A DNA stretch of 57,114 nt from Streptomyces sp. cf386 (GTDB taxonomy: Bacteria > Actinomycetota > Actinomycetes > Streptomycetales > Streptomycetaceae): contig NZ_FNHV01000037.1 in assembly GCF_900103585.1 (NCBI RefSeq), positions 1-57,114 on the forward strand, given 5' to 3'. Positions 24,780-33,995 of this stretch are shown piece after piece (positions within the stretch are counted from its first letter, which is position 1; each line of letters starts with the position of its first letter). The notes below the pieces were generated by a model. It was not told the origin of the DNA and made no database searches. It worked only from the letters and a program-made list of their open reading frames with translations. The translations under genes were made by a program, and so were the position numbers.

Positions 24780-26915
24780 TCAGGGAGCGTCCGGTTCCGT
24801 GCGGGTGATGCGGAGCAGCGCCGCGGAGGGCGTGGTGGGCAGGGTCACGGTGAGGTCGGCGGTGTCCGGGTTCCAGACGGCAACTGCCTGACCTGCGGCG
24901 GGGTACAGCACCTCGGAACGGGCCACGCAGCCCGCCCGTTCAGCCAGCCGGAGGGTGATGGTTGCCTCGCCGCCCGCGCGGCGCCAGACGGTGAGGTAGG
25001 TGGCGGCGGGGGTGTGCAGGGCGAGCGCGATCCAGGGGTCGTCCCAGCCCGGGAGGCCCAGTGGCCAGGAGGGCACGGCTTGGGGCAGGTCGGCGCGGAT
25101 GGCCTTGTACGTGGCGACCGCTTCGTGGACCAGGGCGCGGGCCTCGGGCCCCAACTCCAGCAGGCGCCCGGAGAGATGGACGCGGCCGAGGAGGGCGCTC
25201 GCCATGGTGAAGGCGACCTCGTCGAGTGAGTCCTCCGGCTGCGGATAGGCCCACACGGCACCCTGCTCGGGGGTGACGGCGGTGGGCGCGGAGGCCGCGA
25301 TGGGCGCGTAGTGGTGGAGGTTCTGCTGGTCGCTGGTGGACTGCAGTTGCAGCCGCGACAGCAGGGCGTGGTCCAGGCGCATGCCGCCCGAGGCGCAGTT
25401 CTCCACCACCAGGTGTGGATGGCGGTCCAGGATGCCGTCGAGCCAGTCCAGGTGGGCGCGGTTGTGGCCGAGCAGTCCGGCGCCCGCGCTCTCGCCGGGG
25501 TGGGCGCTCGTGCCGGAGCCGGGGTCGATGTTGTGGTCGAGCTTGAGGTACCCGACGCCCCATGCGCCGACCAGGCGGTCCACGACCTGGTCGAGATGGG
25601 CGCGGGCGGCCGGGTGGCGCAGGTCCAGGTGGTACCGGCCGGACTCCGTGACGCGGACGCCGTCGCGGCGGAAGTACGCCTCGTCGGGCAGGGAGTCGGC
25701 CACCGGGCTGTGGACGCCGATCACTTCCGGCTCCAGCCACAGGCCGGGCACCATGCCGCGCTCCCGGATGCGGTCCAGCACCTCGTGGATGCCCTTTTCG
25801 CCGGGGAAGCGTGAGGCGGCCGGCTCCCAGGCGCCGACGGTGGTCCACCAGCCGTCACCGCCGTCGTCGTACCAGCCCGCGTCGATGACGAAGTACTCGG
25901 CGCCGGCCTCGGCCGCCGCGTCGATCAGCGGCAGCAGCTTCTCGGTGGTGGGGTCTCCCATCAGGCAGTTCATGTAGTCGTTGAAGATGACGGGCAGACC
26001 TTGGTGGTCGGAATGCGGACGCCGATGGGCGCGTCGGTACCGGGTCAGGGTGGCGAACGCGGCGTCGGGGCCGCCGTCGGCACTGAAGGACAGGGCCACG
26101 GGTACGGTGCGGAAGACGGCACCCGGTTCCAGCGGCTGCCGCCAGCCGTGGTGGGAGTCGGTGGGCCCGAACAGCGCCAGGTAGGCCGTCCTCTCGCGCT
26201 CGGCGCACTCCCAGCGCCAGCCCCCGCCGTTGTGCTCGACCTGCCACACCCAGGTGCGGCCGGTGCGCCGGTCCGTCAGGCCCCCCATGGGCAGGTGCCC
26301 GCAGCTGGACCAGGTGCCCTGTCCGGTCAGGGCGAAGCCGGAACGGCCGTTCGCGTGCTGCACGCGTCCACCGTGGTCCGGCGAGGTCAGCCGCAACGGG
26401 CGGCGCTGCCAGCGGCATTCGGCGAGCCAGTCGTTCTCCGCCCACAGCAGGTCGGCGGCGTCCAGGTCCGCCGGGTCCGGCGTGGTGAGGCACCCCGTCG
26501 CGAACGAGCTGACCGACTCCAGGTGGAGCGTGTCCTGCCCTTCGTTGCGAAGCGTCACCTCGCTGCGGAGCACGGGTAAGCCGTCCGGCGACCGGTAGGT
26601 CACCTCCGCGACCAGACCGGTGTCCGGGTCGTGGAGTTGGACGGTCAGGATGTGCCAGCCACCCTCGCGGGCCGCACTGTGGGTCCGGTGGCGCAGCCGC
26701 TCGCCGAGACCCGTCTGGACCAGACGGCTCCCGGACCAGCTGCGCCCGTGACCCGTGGCCGTCACCTCCACCAGAGGCAGGGACCCACGGGTGCCGTTGC
26801 CTGCCTCGCCCGGCCGTCCGAGGTGCGTCAGGCGGGCACTGCCGTCGTCGCCGAGGGTGAACTCGACGTGCAGGGCGTCGTGACCCCAGCGAAAGCTCCG
26901 CTGTTCCGTTTCCAT
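24780..26915 (-). CDS. GH36 alpha-galactosidase
   Basis: A 711-residue cytosolic enzyme. The N-terminal beta-supersandwich (about 1-310) precedes a TIM barrel with EYFVIDAGWYDDGGDGWW, GLWLEPEVI, the nucleophile aspartate 460 in YLKLDHN, NCASGGMRLDHALL, and the acid/base aspartate in LQSTSDQQN. The C-terminal sheet domain completes the fold. It removes alpha-galactosyl residues from galactomannan or raffinose-type oligosaccharides; in this operon it may act on mixed hemicellulose. ATG 26915 follows GGAGAGG; it starts 16 bp after the GH42 gene ends. Confidence 0.93.
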   Translation of the reverse strand: METEQRSFRWGHDALHVEFTLGDDGSARLTHLGRPGEAGNGTRGSLPLVEVTATGHGRSWSGSRLVQTGLGERLRHRTHSAAREGGWHILTVQLHDPDTGLVAEVTYRSPDGLPVLRSEVTLRNEGQDTLHLESVSSFATGCLTTPDPADLDAADLLWAENDWLAECRWQRRPLRLTSPDHGGRVQHANGRSGFALTGQGTWSSCGHLPMGGLTDRRTGRTWVWQVEHNGGGWRWECAERERTAYLALFGPTDSHHGWRQPLEPGAVFRTVPVALSFSADGGPDAAFATLTRYRRAHRRPHSDHQGLPVIFNDYMNCLMGDPTTEKLLPLIDAAAEAGAEYFVIDAGWYDDGGDGWWTTVGAWEPAASRFPGEKGIHEVLDRIRERGMVPGLWLEPEVIGVHSPVADSLPDEAYFRRDGVRVTESGRYHLDLRHPAARAHLDQVVDRLVGAWGVGYLKLDHNIDPGSGTSAHPGESAGAGLLGHNRAHLDWLDGILDRHPHLVVENCASGGMRLDHALLSRLQLQSTSDQQNLHHYAPIAASAPTAVTPEQGAVWAYPQPEDSLDEVAFTMASALLGRVHLSGRLLELGPEARALVHEAVATYKAIRADLPQAVPSWPLGLPGWDDPWIALALHTPAATYLTVWRRAGGEATITLRLAERAGCVARSEVLYPAAGQAVAVWNPDTADLTVTLPTTPSAALLRITRTEPDAP

Positions 26916-26931
26916 GGTGGCCCTCTCCGGG

Positions 26932-28917
26932 TCAGTGGCCGCGCAGGACCGCGCAGGCGCCGGGCGGCAGTTCGTGGGCCGCCCCGCCGGTGAGCAGGTC
27001 GTGGGCGGGATCCGGCAGGGGCACGGTGTCGTCGGTGTGGTTGATCAGGACGTGCCAGCGGCGGCCGTCGGCCGCGTGCCGGGTGACGGCTTCGACACCG
27101 GCCGGCAGGTCCGGCAGCTCCGGCTCGACGCCGGCTTCCTTCAGGAGCCGTCCGACCAGGGCGCCGTAGTCGGCGTCGTCCAGGCGGGTGGACAGATACC
27201 AGCCCTGTCCGGTGCCGAAGCGGTGCCGGGTGAGTGCCGGGCTGTCCGCGAGCATGGCGTGGGTGTAGGCGGCGAGCGCTTCGGCGCCTTCGGTGCGCAG
27301 GGACTCGCTCCAGACGGTGCCGTGCGAGCCGTCCGACAGGGTGATCCGCTCGTCCGTCCGCAGTGGCCGGTGCTCCTCGACGCAGATGCCCAGCGCCTCG
27401 CGCAGCGGTGCGGCCGGGTAGCCGCCGAGCCGGGCGTGCATGCGGTCGTCGACGTAGCCGGTGGCGTGCTGGACGAGGAGTGTCCCGCCGCCCTCGACGT
27501 AACGGCGCAGGTTCTCCGCGCCCTTGTCGGACAGCAGGAACAGGGCGGGGGCGATGACCAGCCGGTAGCGGCTCAACTCGTGCTCGGGGTGGGCGAAGTC
27601 GACCGTGACGCCCGCGTCCCACAGCGCGCGGTGCGCCCCGGCGAGCGGCCCGTGGTAGTCGAGCCGGGAGGAGGGGAGGCCGTCCGCCTGCAGTGCCCAC
27701 ATGGCGTCCGGGTCGTCGAGCACGGCCACTTGCGCGGTGACCGTCGATCCGGCCAGCTCCCCGAGCGCGGCGACCGCCTCCCCGGTCCGCGTGGCCTCGC
27801 GGAAGATACGGCTGTCGGGGCCCGCGTGCGGGAGCATCGCCGAGTGCCAGGTCTCGGCGCCCGCCCGGGACTGCCGCCACTGGAAGAACAGGGCGCCCTC
27901 CGAGCCGCGCGCGATGTGGCCGAGGCTGTGGCGCAGTACGTCGCCCGGTTCCTTGCCGATCACCTGATCGCCGTCGTAGACCGTGCTGGTGCCCTGCTCC
28001 ATCAGCAGCCACGGGCGGCCGCCGGCCAGGGAGCGGGAGCGGTCGGCGTAGTAGGCCACGTGTGCGGCGCCGTCGAGGCCGTTCGCGTCCGGGTACTGGT
28101 CGGAGCTGACCACGTCGAGTTCGCGGGCGAACGCCCACAGGTTCAGCCGCAGGTCGTAGGGCAGCATCAGGTTCGTCGTCACCGGACGGTCGCTGTGCTC
28201 GCGGATCGCGTCGCGCTGTTCGCAGTAGGCGGCGATGATCTCGTCGGCCCAGAAGCGGTGGAAGTCCACCGTCTGGCCGGGGTTCTTGTGGTACTGCGTC
28301 GCGCGGGGCGGCAGCACCTGTTCCCAGGAGGTGTAGCGCTGGCTCCAGAAGGCCGTTCCCCAGGCCTCGTTGAGGGCGTCCAGCGAGCCGTGCCGGGCGC
28401 GCAGCCACACGCGGAACGCGGCCGCCGTGTGGTCGCACCAGCAGAGCGTGCCGTACTCGTTGTGCACGTGCCACAGCGCGAGGGCGGGGTGATCGCCGTA
28501 CCGTTCGGCCAGCGCGGAGGCGATCCGGCGGGCCGCGCTGCGATAGGCGGGCGAGGCGAGGCAGTAGGTGTCGCGACTGCCGTGCACGAGACGGGTGCCG
28601 TCGGCCCTGACCGCCAGCGCCTCGGGGTGGGCGAGGGTGAACCAGGGCGGTGGGGAGGCAGTCGGGGTGGCGAGGTCGACGGCCACGCCGTTCGCGTGGA
28701 GGCGTTCGATGTGGGCGTCCAGCCGGCTGAAGTCGTAGCGCCCCTCCTCCGGTTCGAGCAGGGCCCAGGAGAAGACTCCGAGGGTGGCCAGGTTGACCCT
28801 GGCCCGGCGCATGAGTTCGTCGTCCTCCTTCCAGACCGGCTCGTCCCACTGCTCGGGGTTGTAGTCGCCGCCGAAGGCGAGACCGCCCAGGCGGTCGGTG
28901 ATGCGGCGTGCCGTCAT
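26932..28917 (-). CDS. GH42 beta-galactosidase
   Basis: A 661-residue cytosolic enzyme with the GH42 opening GGLAFGGDYNPEQW, the acid/base Glu154 in HNEYG and the nucleophile Glu307 in LLMEQGTS. The trimerisation and C-terminal domains follow (about 390-660). In a xyloglucan setting it would remove the beta-galactose that caps side chains; arabinogalactan oligosaccharides are also possible. The start ATG 28917 after GAGAGGG is preferred over the upstream ATG 28956. It is the first gene of the four-gene leftward operon and faces a promoter region rich in palindromes. Confidence 0.93.
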   Translation of the reverse strand: MTARRITDRLGGLAFGGDYNPEQWDEPVWKEDDELMRRARVNLATLGVFSWALLEPEEGRYDFSRLDAHIERLHANGVAVDLATPTASPPPWFTLAHPEALAVRADGTRLVHGSRDTYCLASPAYRSAARRIASALAERYGDHPALALWHVHNEYGTLCWCDHTAAAFRVWLRARHGSLDALNEAWGTAFWSQRYTSWEQVLPPRATQYHKNPGQTVDFHRFWADEIIAAYCEQRDAIREHSDRPVTTNLMLPYDLRLNLWAFARELDVVSSDQYPDANGLDGAAHVAYYADRSRSLAGGRPWLLMEQGTSTVYDGDQVIGKEPGDVLRHSLGHIARGSEGALFFQWRQSRAGAETWHSAMLPHAGPDSRIFREATRTGEAVAALGELAGSTVTAQVAVLDDPDAMWALQADGLPSSRLDYHGPLAGAHRALWDAGVTVDFAHPEHELSRYRLVIAPALFLLSDKGAENLRRYVEGGGTLLVQHATGYVDDRMHARLGGYPAAPLREALGICVEEHRPLRTDERITLSDGSHGTVWSESLRTEGAEALAAYTHAMLADSPALTRHRFGTGQGWYLSTRLDDADYGALVGRLLKEAGVEPELPDLPAGVEAVTRHAADGRRWHVLINHTDDTVPLPDPAHDLLTGGAAHELPPGACAVLRGH

Positions 28918-28944
28918 GACGGTGACCCTCTCCCACGAAGTGTC

Positions 28945-28954
28945 GAAGCGCTTC
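28945..28954. promoter_or_regulatory. LacI-type operator, GH42 side
   Basis: GTCGAAGCGCTTC contains the perfect palindrome GAAGCGCTTC, the classical core of LacI-family operators in actinobacteria. It lies 28 bp upstream of the GH42 start. A near copy, GTCGATGCGCTTCGAC, is at 29062, about 120 bp away centre to centre. Confidence 0.65.
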
Positions 28955-28978
28955 ACTTGCGAGGGAAGTTAACGGACA

Positions 28979-28994
28979 TGTTTCGAGCGAAACA
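28979..28994. promoter_or_regulatory. Perfect palindrome in the divergent promoter
   Basis: TGTTTCGAGCGAAACA has 7-bp arms around AG. A weaker related palindrome, GGAGGAAAGTTTCTCTCC with core GAAAGTTTC, follows at 29007-29024. CGAAA/TTTCG-type elements are known from Streptomyces xylanase promoters. The pair may bind a second regulator or form part of the promoter. Confidence 0.5.
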
Positions 28995-29061
28995 AGAGCC
29001 CGTGCGGGAGGAAAGTTTCTCTCCGCTGGTCCATTGACAGCCAGTGAGCGAAAATGACAGC

Positions 29062-29077
29062 GTCGATGCGCTTCGAC
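29062..29077. promoter_or_regulatory. LacI-type operator, GH1 side
   Basis: GTCGATGCGCTTCGAC is palindromic at all but one base pair and shares GTCGANGCGCTTC with the site at 28945. It lies about 50 bp upstream of the GH1 start, in a position to block the rightward transcript. Confidence 0.65.
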
Positions 29078-29128
29078 AAGTCAGCCTCTTGTCCCACGTT
29101 CACGCCCGATTGCCGAGGGATCTGTCTC

Positions 29129-30565
29129 GTGGCTTCTCCGTCCTGTACGACCGTGACCGCCGCGACGGCGATGGGGGGTTTCCCGAAGCTGCCCGCCGGG
29201 TTCCGCTTCGGTGCGGCCACGTCCGCCTACCAGATCGAGGGCGCCCATGACGAGGACGGCCGCGGACCGTCCGTCTGGGACACCTTCAGCCACACCCCCG
29301 GGCGCACTCACGCGGGTGCCACCGGCGACGTGGCCGCCGACCACTACCACCGCCACCGCGAGGACGTGGCACTGCTGCGCGATCTCGGCGTCGACAGCTA
29401 CCGCTTCTCGATCGCATGGTCCCGGCTGCTGCCCCAGGGTGTCGGACCGGTCAACCCCAAGGGGTTGGACTTCTACGACCGCCTCATCGACGACCTGCTG
29501 GCCGCCGGTGTCGCACCGGCCGTCACCCTCTACCACTGGGATCTCCCGCAGGCCCTGGAAGACCGTGGCGGCTGGCGCGTGCGGGAGACCGCCGAGGCCT
29601 TCGCGGCATACGCGGCACTCGCCGCCGAGCGCTACGGCGACCGTGTGGAACGCTGGATCACCCTCAACGAGCCCTACTGCTCCGCCTTCGTCGGCTACGC
29701 CGAGGGCCGGCACGCGCCCGGCGCGCGGGAGGGACGGGGCGCCCTGGCCGCCGCCCACCACCTGCTCCTCGGCCACGGTCTCGCCGTAAGCGCCCTGCGC
29801 GCCTCGAGGGCCCGGGAGATCGGCATCACCCTCAACTTGGACCGCATCCACGCCGCTTCCGACCGCCCCGAGGACCGCGCCGCCCTGCGCCGCGCCGAGA
29901 CCCTGCACAACGACATCTGGACGGAGCCGCTCTTCGCCGGACGTCATCCCCGCGACGAGGCCGAGACCTGGGCCGGGCTCGCCGACGGCCCCTGGCGGCT
30001 GCCGGGCGACCTGGACCTGATCGGCATCCCGCTGGACTTCGTGGGCCTCAACTTCTACCGGCCCCTCACCGTGGCCGCCGCACCACACCAAGCGGCCGAC
30101 CCCGAGCAGCGCACCGCCGTCGACGTCGGCGTGGCCGAGCTGGACCCGTACGGCACCCGGCACACCACCATGGGCTGGCCGGTCGTCCCGTCCGCGTTCA
30201 CCGAACTGCTCCGTGACCTCCACGCCCGCTACCCGCAGTTGCCGCCGATCTGGATCACCGAGAACGGCTCCGCGGAGGCCGACACGGTGTCACCCGACGG
30301 CCGCATCCACGACCCCGCCCGCATCGCCTACCTCGCCGACCATCTCGCCGCAGTGGCCGACGCCGTCGCCGCCGGTGTGGACGTACGCGGCTACTACGCC
30401 TGGTCGCTGCTGGACAACTTCGAGTGGGCGCGAGGCTACGACCAGCGCTTCGGGCTCGTCCATGTCGACTACGCCACCCTGACCCGCACCCCCAAGGACA
30501 GCTACCACTGGTACCGGAGGCTGATCACCGCGCACCGCGCGGGGACGGAGGAACCTGCCCGATGA
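29129..30565 (+). CDS. GH1 beta-glucosidase
   Basis: A 478-residue cytosolic enzyme: FRFGAATSAYQIEGA, the acid/base Glu181 in ITLNEPYC, the nucleophile Glu378 in WITENGSA, and the substrate-binding YYAWSLLDNFEWARGYDQRFG. It hydrolyses cello- or xyloglucan-derived oligosaccharides after import. GTG 29129 is chosen because GAGGGA precedes it at 8 bp; ATG 29171 is a shorter possibility and ATG 29054 a longer one. Its stop overlaps the ATG of the GH31 gene (ATGA), so the two are coupled. It diverges from the GH42 operon. Confidence 0.92.
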   Translation: MASPSCTTVTAATAMGGFPKLPAGFRFGAATSAYQIEGAHDEDGRGPSVWDTFSHTPGRTHAGATGDVAADHYHRHREDVALLRDLGVDSYRFSIAWSRLLPQGVGPVNPKGLDFYDRLIDDLLAAGVAPAVTLYHWDLPQALEDRGGWRVRETAEAFAAYAALAAERYGDRVERWITLNEPYCSAFVGYAEGRHAPGAREGRGALAAAHHLLLGHGLAVSALRASRAREIGITLNLDRIHAASDRPEDRAALRRAETLHNDIWTEPLFAGRHPRDEAETWAGLADGPWRLPGDLDLIGIPLDFVGLNFYRPLTVAAAPHQAADPEQRTAVDVGVAELDPYGTRHTTMGWPVVPSAFTELLRDLHARYPQLPPIWITENGSAEADTVSPDGRIHDPARIAYLADHLAAVADAVAAGVDVRGYYAWSLLDNFEWARGYDQRFGLVHVDYATLTRTPKDSYHWYRRLITAHRAGTEEPAR

Positions 30566-32678
30566 AGTTCACGGACGGCTACTGGCTGATGCGTCCGGGC
30601 TGCACCGCCCGCTACGCCACCGAGGTCGCCGACGTTCGTGCCGGCGACCACCGGATGACCCTGTACGCACCCGTGAAACACGTCACCCGACGCGGGCAGA
30701 CCCTCAACAGCCCGCTGCTGACGGTGGAGTGCTGGTCCCCGGCCGAGGGGGTCATCGGCGTGCGGACCACCCACCACGCCGGATCGGTGCGCCGGGACGG
30801 AGCGGTGCTGGAGCTGTCCTCCGGCGAACTGTCGCTGCGGGTGGACACGGAACAGTCGTGGCGGCTGGAGTTCACCGCCGGCGGACGCGTGCTGACCTCC
30901 GTCGGCGAGCGCGGCACCGGCTTCGTCACCGACGCCGAGGACCGGCACCACATCGTCGGCCAACTCGCCCTGGGGGTAGGCGAGTTGGTCTACGGGTTGG
31001 GGGAGCGGTTCACCCCGTTCATCAGGAACGGGCAAGTGGTGGACATCTGGCAGGCCGACGGCGGCACCAGCAGCGAACGTTCAGCGTCGAGGACCAGTCG
31101 CTGGAGTACTTCGTCGTCCACGGCCCGACCCCGAAGCAGGTCCTGGACCGCTACACCGGGCTCACCGGCCGCCCGGCGCTGCCGCCCGCCTGGGCACTGG
31201 GCCTGTGGCTGACCACGTCCTTCACGACCGACTACGACGAGGCCACCGTGGGCCGCTTCATCGACGGCATGGCCGAGCGCGGCATCCCGCTGAGCGTCTT
31301 CCACTTCGACTGCTTCTGGATGCGCGCCTACCAGTGGTGCGACTTCGACTGGGACGCCGAGACCTTCCCCGACCCGGCGGGCATGCTCGCCCGGCTCAAG
31401 GAGCGTGGACTGCGCGTCTCCGCCTGGATCAACCCGTACATCGCCCAGAAGTCCGAGCTGTTCGAAGAGGCCATGAGCGCGGGCCACCTCGTACGCCGCG
31501 CGGACGGCAGCGTGTGGCAGTGGGACCTGTGGCAACCGGGCATGGCCCTGGTCGACTTCACCAGCCCGGCCGCCCGCGACTGGTACATCGGCAAGCTGCG
31601 CATCCTGCTCGCCCAGGGCGTGGACTGCTTCAAGACCGACTTCGGCGAACGCGTTCCCACCGACGTCGTCTGGCACGACGGCTCCGACCCGGAGCGGATG
31701 CACAACTACTACACCCACCTCTACAACCAGGCGGTTTTCGATCTGCTGCGCGAGGAGCGGGGCGAGGGCGAGGCGCTGCTGTTCGCCCGCTCGGCCACCG
31801 CCGGCGGCCAGCAGTACCCCGTGCACTGGGGCGGTGACTGCGACTCCCACTTCGGCGCCATGGCCGAGTCCCTGCGCGGTGGGCTCTCGCTCGGCCTGTC
31901 CGGGTTCGGCTTCTGGAGCCACGACATCGGCGGCTTCGAGGGCACCCCGACGCCGACCGTCTTCAAACGGTGGGTGCAGTTCGGGCTGCTTTCCTCGCAC
32001 AGCCGCCTGCACGGCAGCAAGTCGTACCGCGTCCCGTGGGACTACGGCGAGGAAGCCGTCGAGGTCACCCGCGAGTTCACCCTCCTCAAACAGCGCCTCG
32101 CCCCCTACCTCCAGCGCGCCGCCCAGCAGGCCCACACCACCGGCGTCCCGGTGATGCGGGCCATGGTTCTGGAGTTCCCCGACGACCCCACCGCCGCGGT
32201 GCTGGACCGGCAGTACATGCTCGGGGAGGACCTGCTCGTCGCGCCCGTCTTCACGGACGACGGCACGGTCGAGTACTACGTGCCCGAGGGCACCTGGACC
32301 AACGTCCTGACCGGCACCCAGGTCGCCGGCCCCCGCTGGGTGCGCGAACAACACGGCTTCCACACCCTGCCGTTGCTGGCCCGCCCCGACTCCGTCGTCC
32401 CCTTCGCCGCCGACGACCAGCATCCGGTGTCGGCCTGGGCGGATGACGTCGAACTGCGGATCCACGCCTTCGCGGACGGCGCCCGTCGCACGGTGGTGAT
32501 CCCGCGCACGGACGCCCTCGGCGAGACGGCCCGCTTCGAGGTCCACCGCGAGGGAGACCGCCTGAGCGTCACGACCGACAGCCCGTACCCCTGGCGACTG
32601 CGGATCGGCGGCCCCGGGGGCACGGTGCACACCAACGCCGCGGGGCGGGCGACGACCGAGGTGCGCTACGAGGACTGA
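30562..32678 (+). pseudogene. GH31 alpha-xylosidase (YicI-like) with an internal deletion and frameshift
   Basis: The first frame from ATG 30562 gives the N-terminal domain to GERFTPFIRNGQVVDIWQ and ADGGTSSE at about 31077. The second frame continues from FSVEDQSLEYFVVHGPTPKQ at about 31083 through the catalytic barrel, with the nucleophile aspartate in CFKTDFGE and the acid/base in HWGGD, to a stop at 32676-32678. In full-length YicI relatives roughly 35-40 residues (starting QAYKNIPF) separate these two blocks, so a piece is missing at the join and the frame is lost. The first frame stops at 31212. As written the gene cannot make active alpha-xylosidase. Confidence 0.88.
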
Positions 32679-32699
32679 GCGCCCACCACCGCCCTCGTA

Positions 32700-33059
32700 C
32701 CGATGTCCGTGACTCTGATCGAGCCGCCGCACCTGCTGCCGTCGGCGGAGACGAGGCAGTTGTCTTCCGTGCGGGGCAACTGCCGCCGGCCGCCGCCGGT
32801 GCCGACCTCCAGGCGGGCGACCGGGTTGCGGTGGCCGATCGAGGTCGAGTGGCCCGAGTGCGCAGGGCAGCGGGCCTTCGTTGGTGATCCGTACGGTGAT
32901 CGACTTGCCGTTGGCCGCGCGGCCGAGCATGTACGCGCCGCACGCCCAGGACGTCTCGTAGTCCGTGGTGTTCATGGCCGCACACGGGACCAGCCTGCCC
33001 GCCGCCGCGATCGCCTTCCCGCACACGCATCCCAGTATCATCACCATCACCCTCGGCAT
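32700..33059 (-). pseudogene. Bacterial expansin remnant
   Basis: The minus frame gives AAMNTTDYETSWACGAYMLG, then RAANGKSITVRITNEGPLPC and ALGPLDL, the core of the double-psi barrel of bacterial expansins. It joins directly to IGHRNPVARLEVGTGGGRRQ, then LPRT, and GSRCGGSIRVTDI, the C-terminal CBM63-like part, in a different frame. Around 50 residues between QLDL and VIGHRNP are absent, and the signal peptide region does not match. The catalytically important HFD-type positions cannot be assessed. Expansins loosen cellulose/xyloglucan contacts, so the remnant fits the theme of the region. Confidence 0.7.
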
Positions 33060-33195
33060 GCGGACTCCGGAACAGGTCGGACGAAACGTGGAAGTCCATG
33101 ATCAGCGCGTCCCGGACGGTCTCTGGGGGATCTGCGCACGCAGGGGCTGATCAGGCCGGACGTGCTCACGGGGCACGGTGGGGGAGGGATGTGCG

Positions 33196-33918
33196 GTGTT
33201 GCTGACCGACAGGGCCATCGAGCAGATCCGTGAGCTGATCCGGACCGGTGCCCTGCCCCCGGGCTCGAAACTCCCTCCGGAGCCGGACCTGGCCGCGCAG
33301 CTGGGTCTGTCCCGCAACCTCGCCCGCGAAGCGGTCAAGGCGCTGGCCGTGGCGCGGGTCCTGGAGGTCAGGCGCGGCGACGGAACATATGTGACCAGCC
33401 TCCAGCCGAGCGTGCTGCTGGAGGGGCTCGGTGGCGCGGTGGAGCTGCTGCAGGGCGACTCGGTCGCCCTGCAGGACCTCATGGAGGTACGGCGGCTCCT
33501 CGAACCGATGGCCACGGCACTTGCCGCCACGCGGATCTCTGATGATCAGCTGGCCGAGGTGAAGGGGCACCTGGACGCCATGCGTGAGGCCCGCGACGAC
33601 GTCGAACGGCTCAACGCACATGACGCCGCCTTTCACCGTGCCGTTGTCTCCGCCACTGGCAACGAGACCCTGCTCACCCTCCTGGAAGGGATCTCCGGCC
33701 GCACCCTGCGCGCCCGCATCTGGCGTGGTCTGGTCGACGACAAGGCCGCGGGCCGCACGGTGGCCGAGCACGAGGCGATCTACAACGCCCTGTCCACTCG
33801 TGACGCCACCCTCAGTCAGGCCGCGGCACTGCTGCACGTGAGCAACACCGAGCAGTGGCTGAGGGAGCACCTGCGCTCGGGCGAGCCCCTCCGCTTCGGG
33901 ACGACAACGGGGAAGTGA
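33196..33918 (+). CDS. GntR/FadR-family regulator with FCD domain
   Basis: A 240-residue regulator. The winged helix (about 1-65) has IEQIRELIRTGALPPGSKLPPEPDLAAQLGLSRNLAREAVKAL, followed by RRGDGTYV. The FCD sensor domain (about 85-225) contains EVRRLLEPMATALAATRIS, the metal-binding pattern HDAAFHRAV and a later EHEAIYNAL. FCD regulators respond to organic acids or sugar acids. GTG 33196 with GGGAGGGA upstream is preferred; GTG 33178 is in frame. It is a single rightward gene between the expansin remnant and the convergent esterase gene. Confidence 0.9.
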   Translation: MLLTDRAIEQIRELIRTGALPPGSKLPPEPDLAAQLGLSRNLAREAVKALAVARVLEVRRGDGTYVTSLQPSVLLEGLGGAVELLQGDSVALQDLMEVRRLLEPMATALAATRISDDQLAEVKGHLDAMREARDDVERLNAHDAAFHRAVVSATGNETLLTLLEGISGRTLRARIWRGLVDDKAAGRTVAEHEAIYNALSTRDATLSQAAALLHVSNTEQWLREHLRSGEPLRFGTTTGK

Positions 33919-33960
33919 CGGGCGGGCGTTGTGAGTGCCATCGATGTTCGCCCGGGATCC

Positions 33961-33977
33961 GAGCCCGGAAAGGGCTC
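33961..33977. terminator. Hairpin between convergent genes
   Basis: GAGCCC (33961-33966), loop GGAAA and GGGCTC (33972-33977) form a perfect 6-bp stem. It lies between the GntR stop and the end of the esterase gene and would serve both transcripts. Confidence 0.5.
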
Positions 33978-33995
33978 AGAATCCAAGAGCGGGGG

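Noticed and set aside
26914..29037. A 707-codon plus-strand frame opposite the GH42 gene, and similar long frames opposite the GH29, GH5 and GH31 genes
   Set aside because: They lie antisense to clear glycoside hydrolases, have valine/glycine/arginine-rich composition and no domains; they are by-products of high GC third positions.
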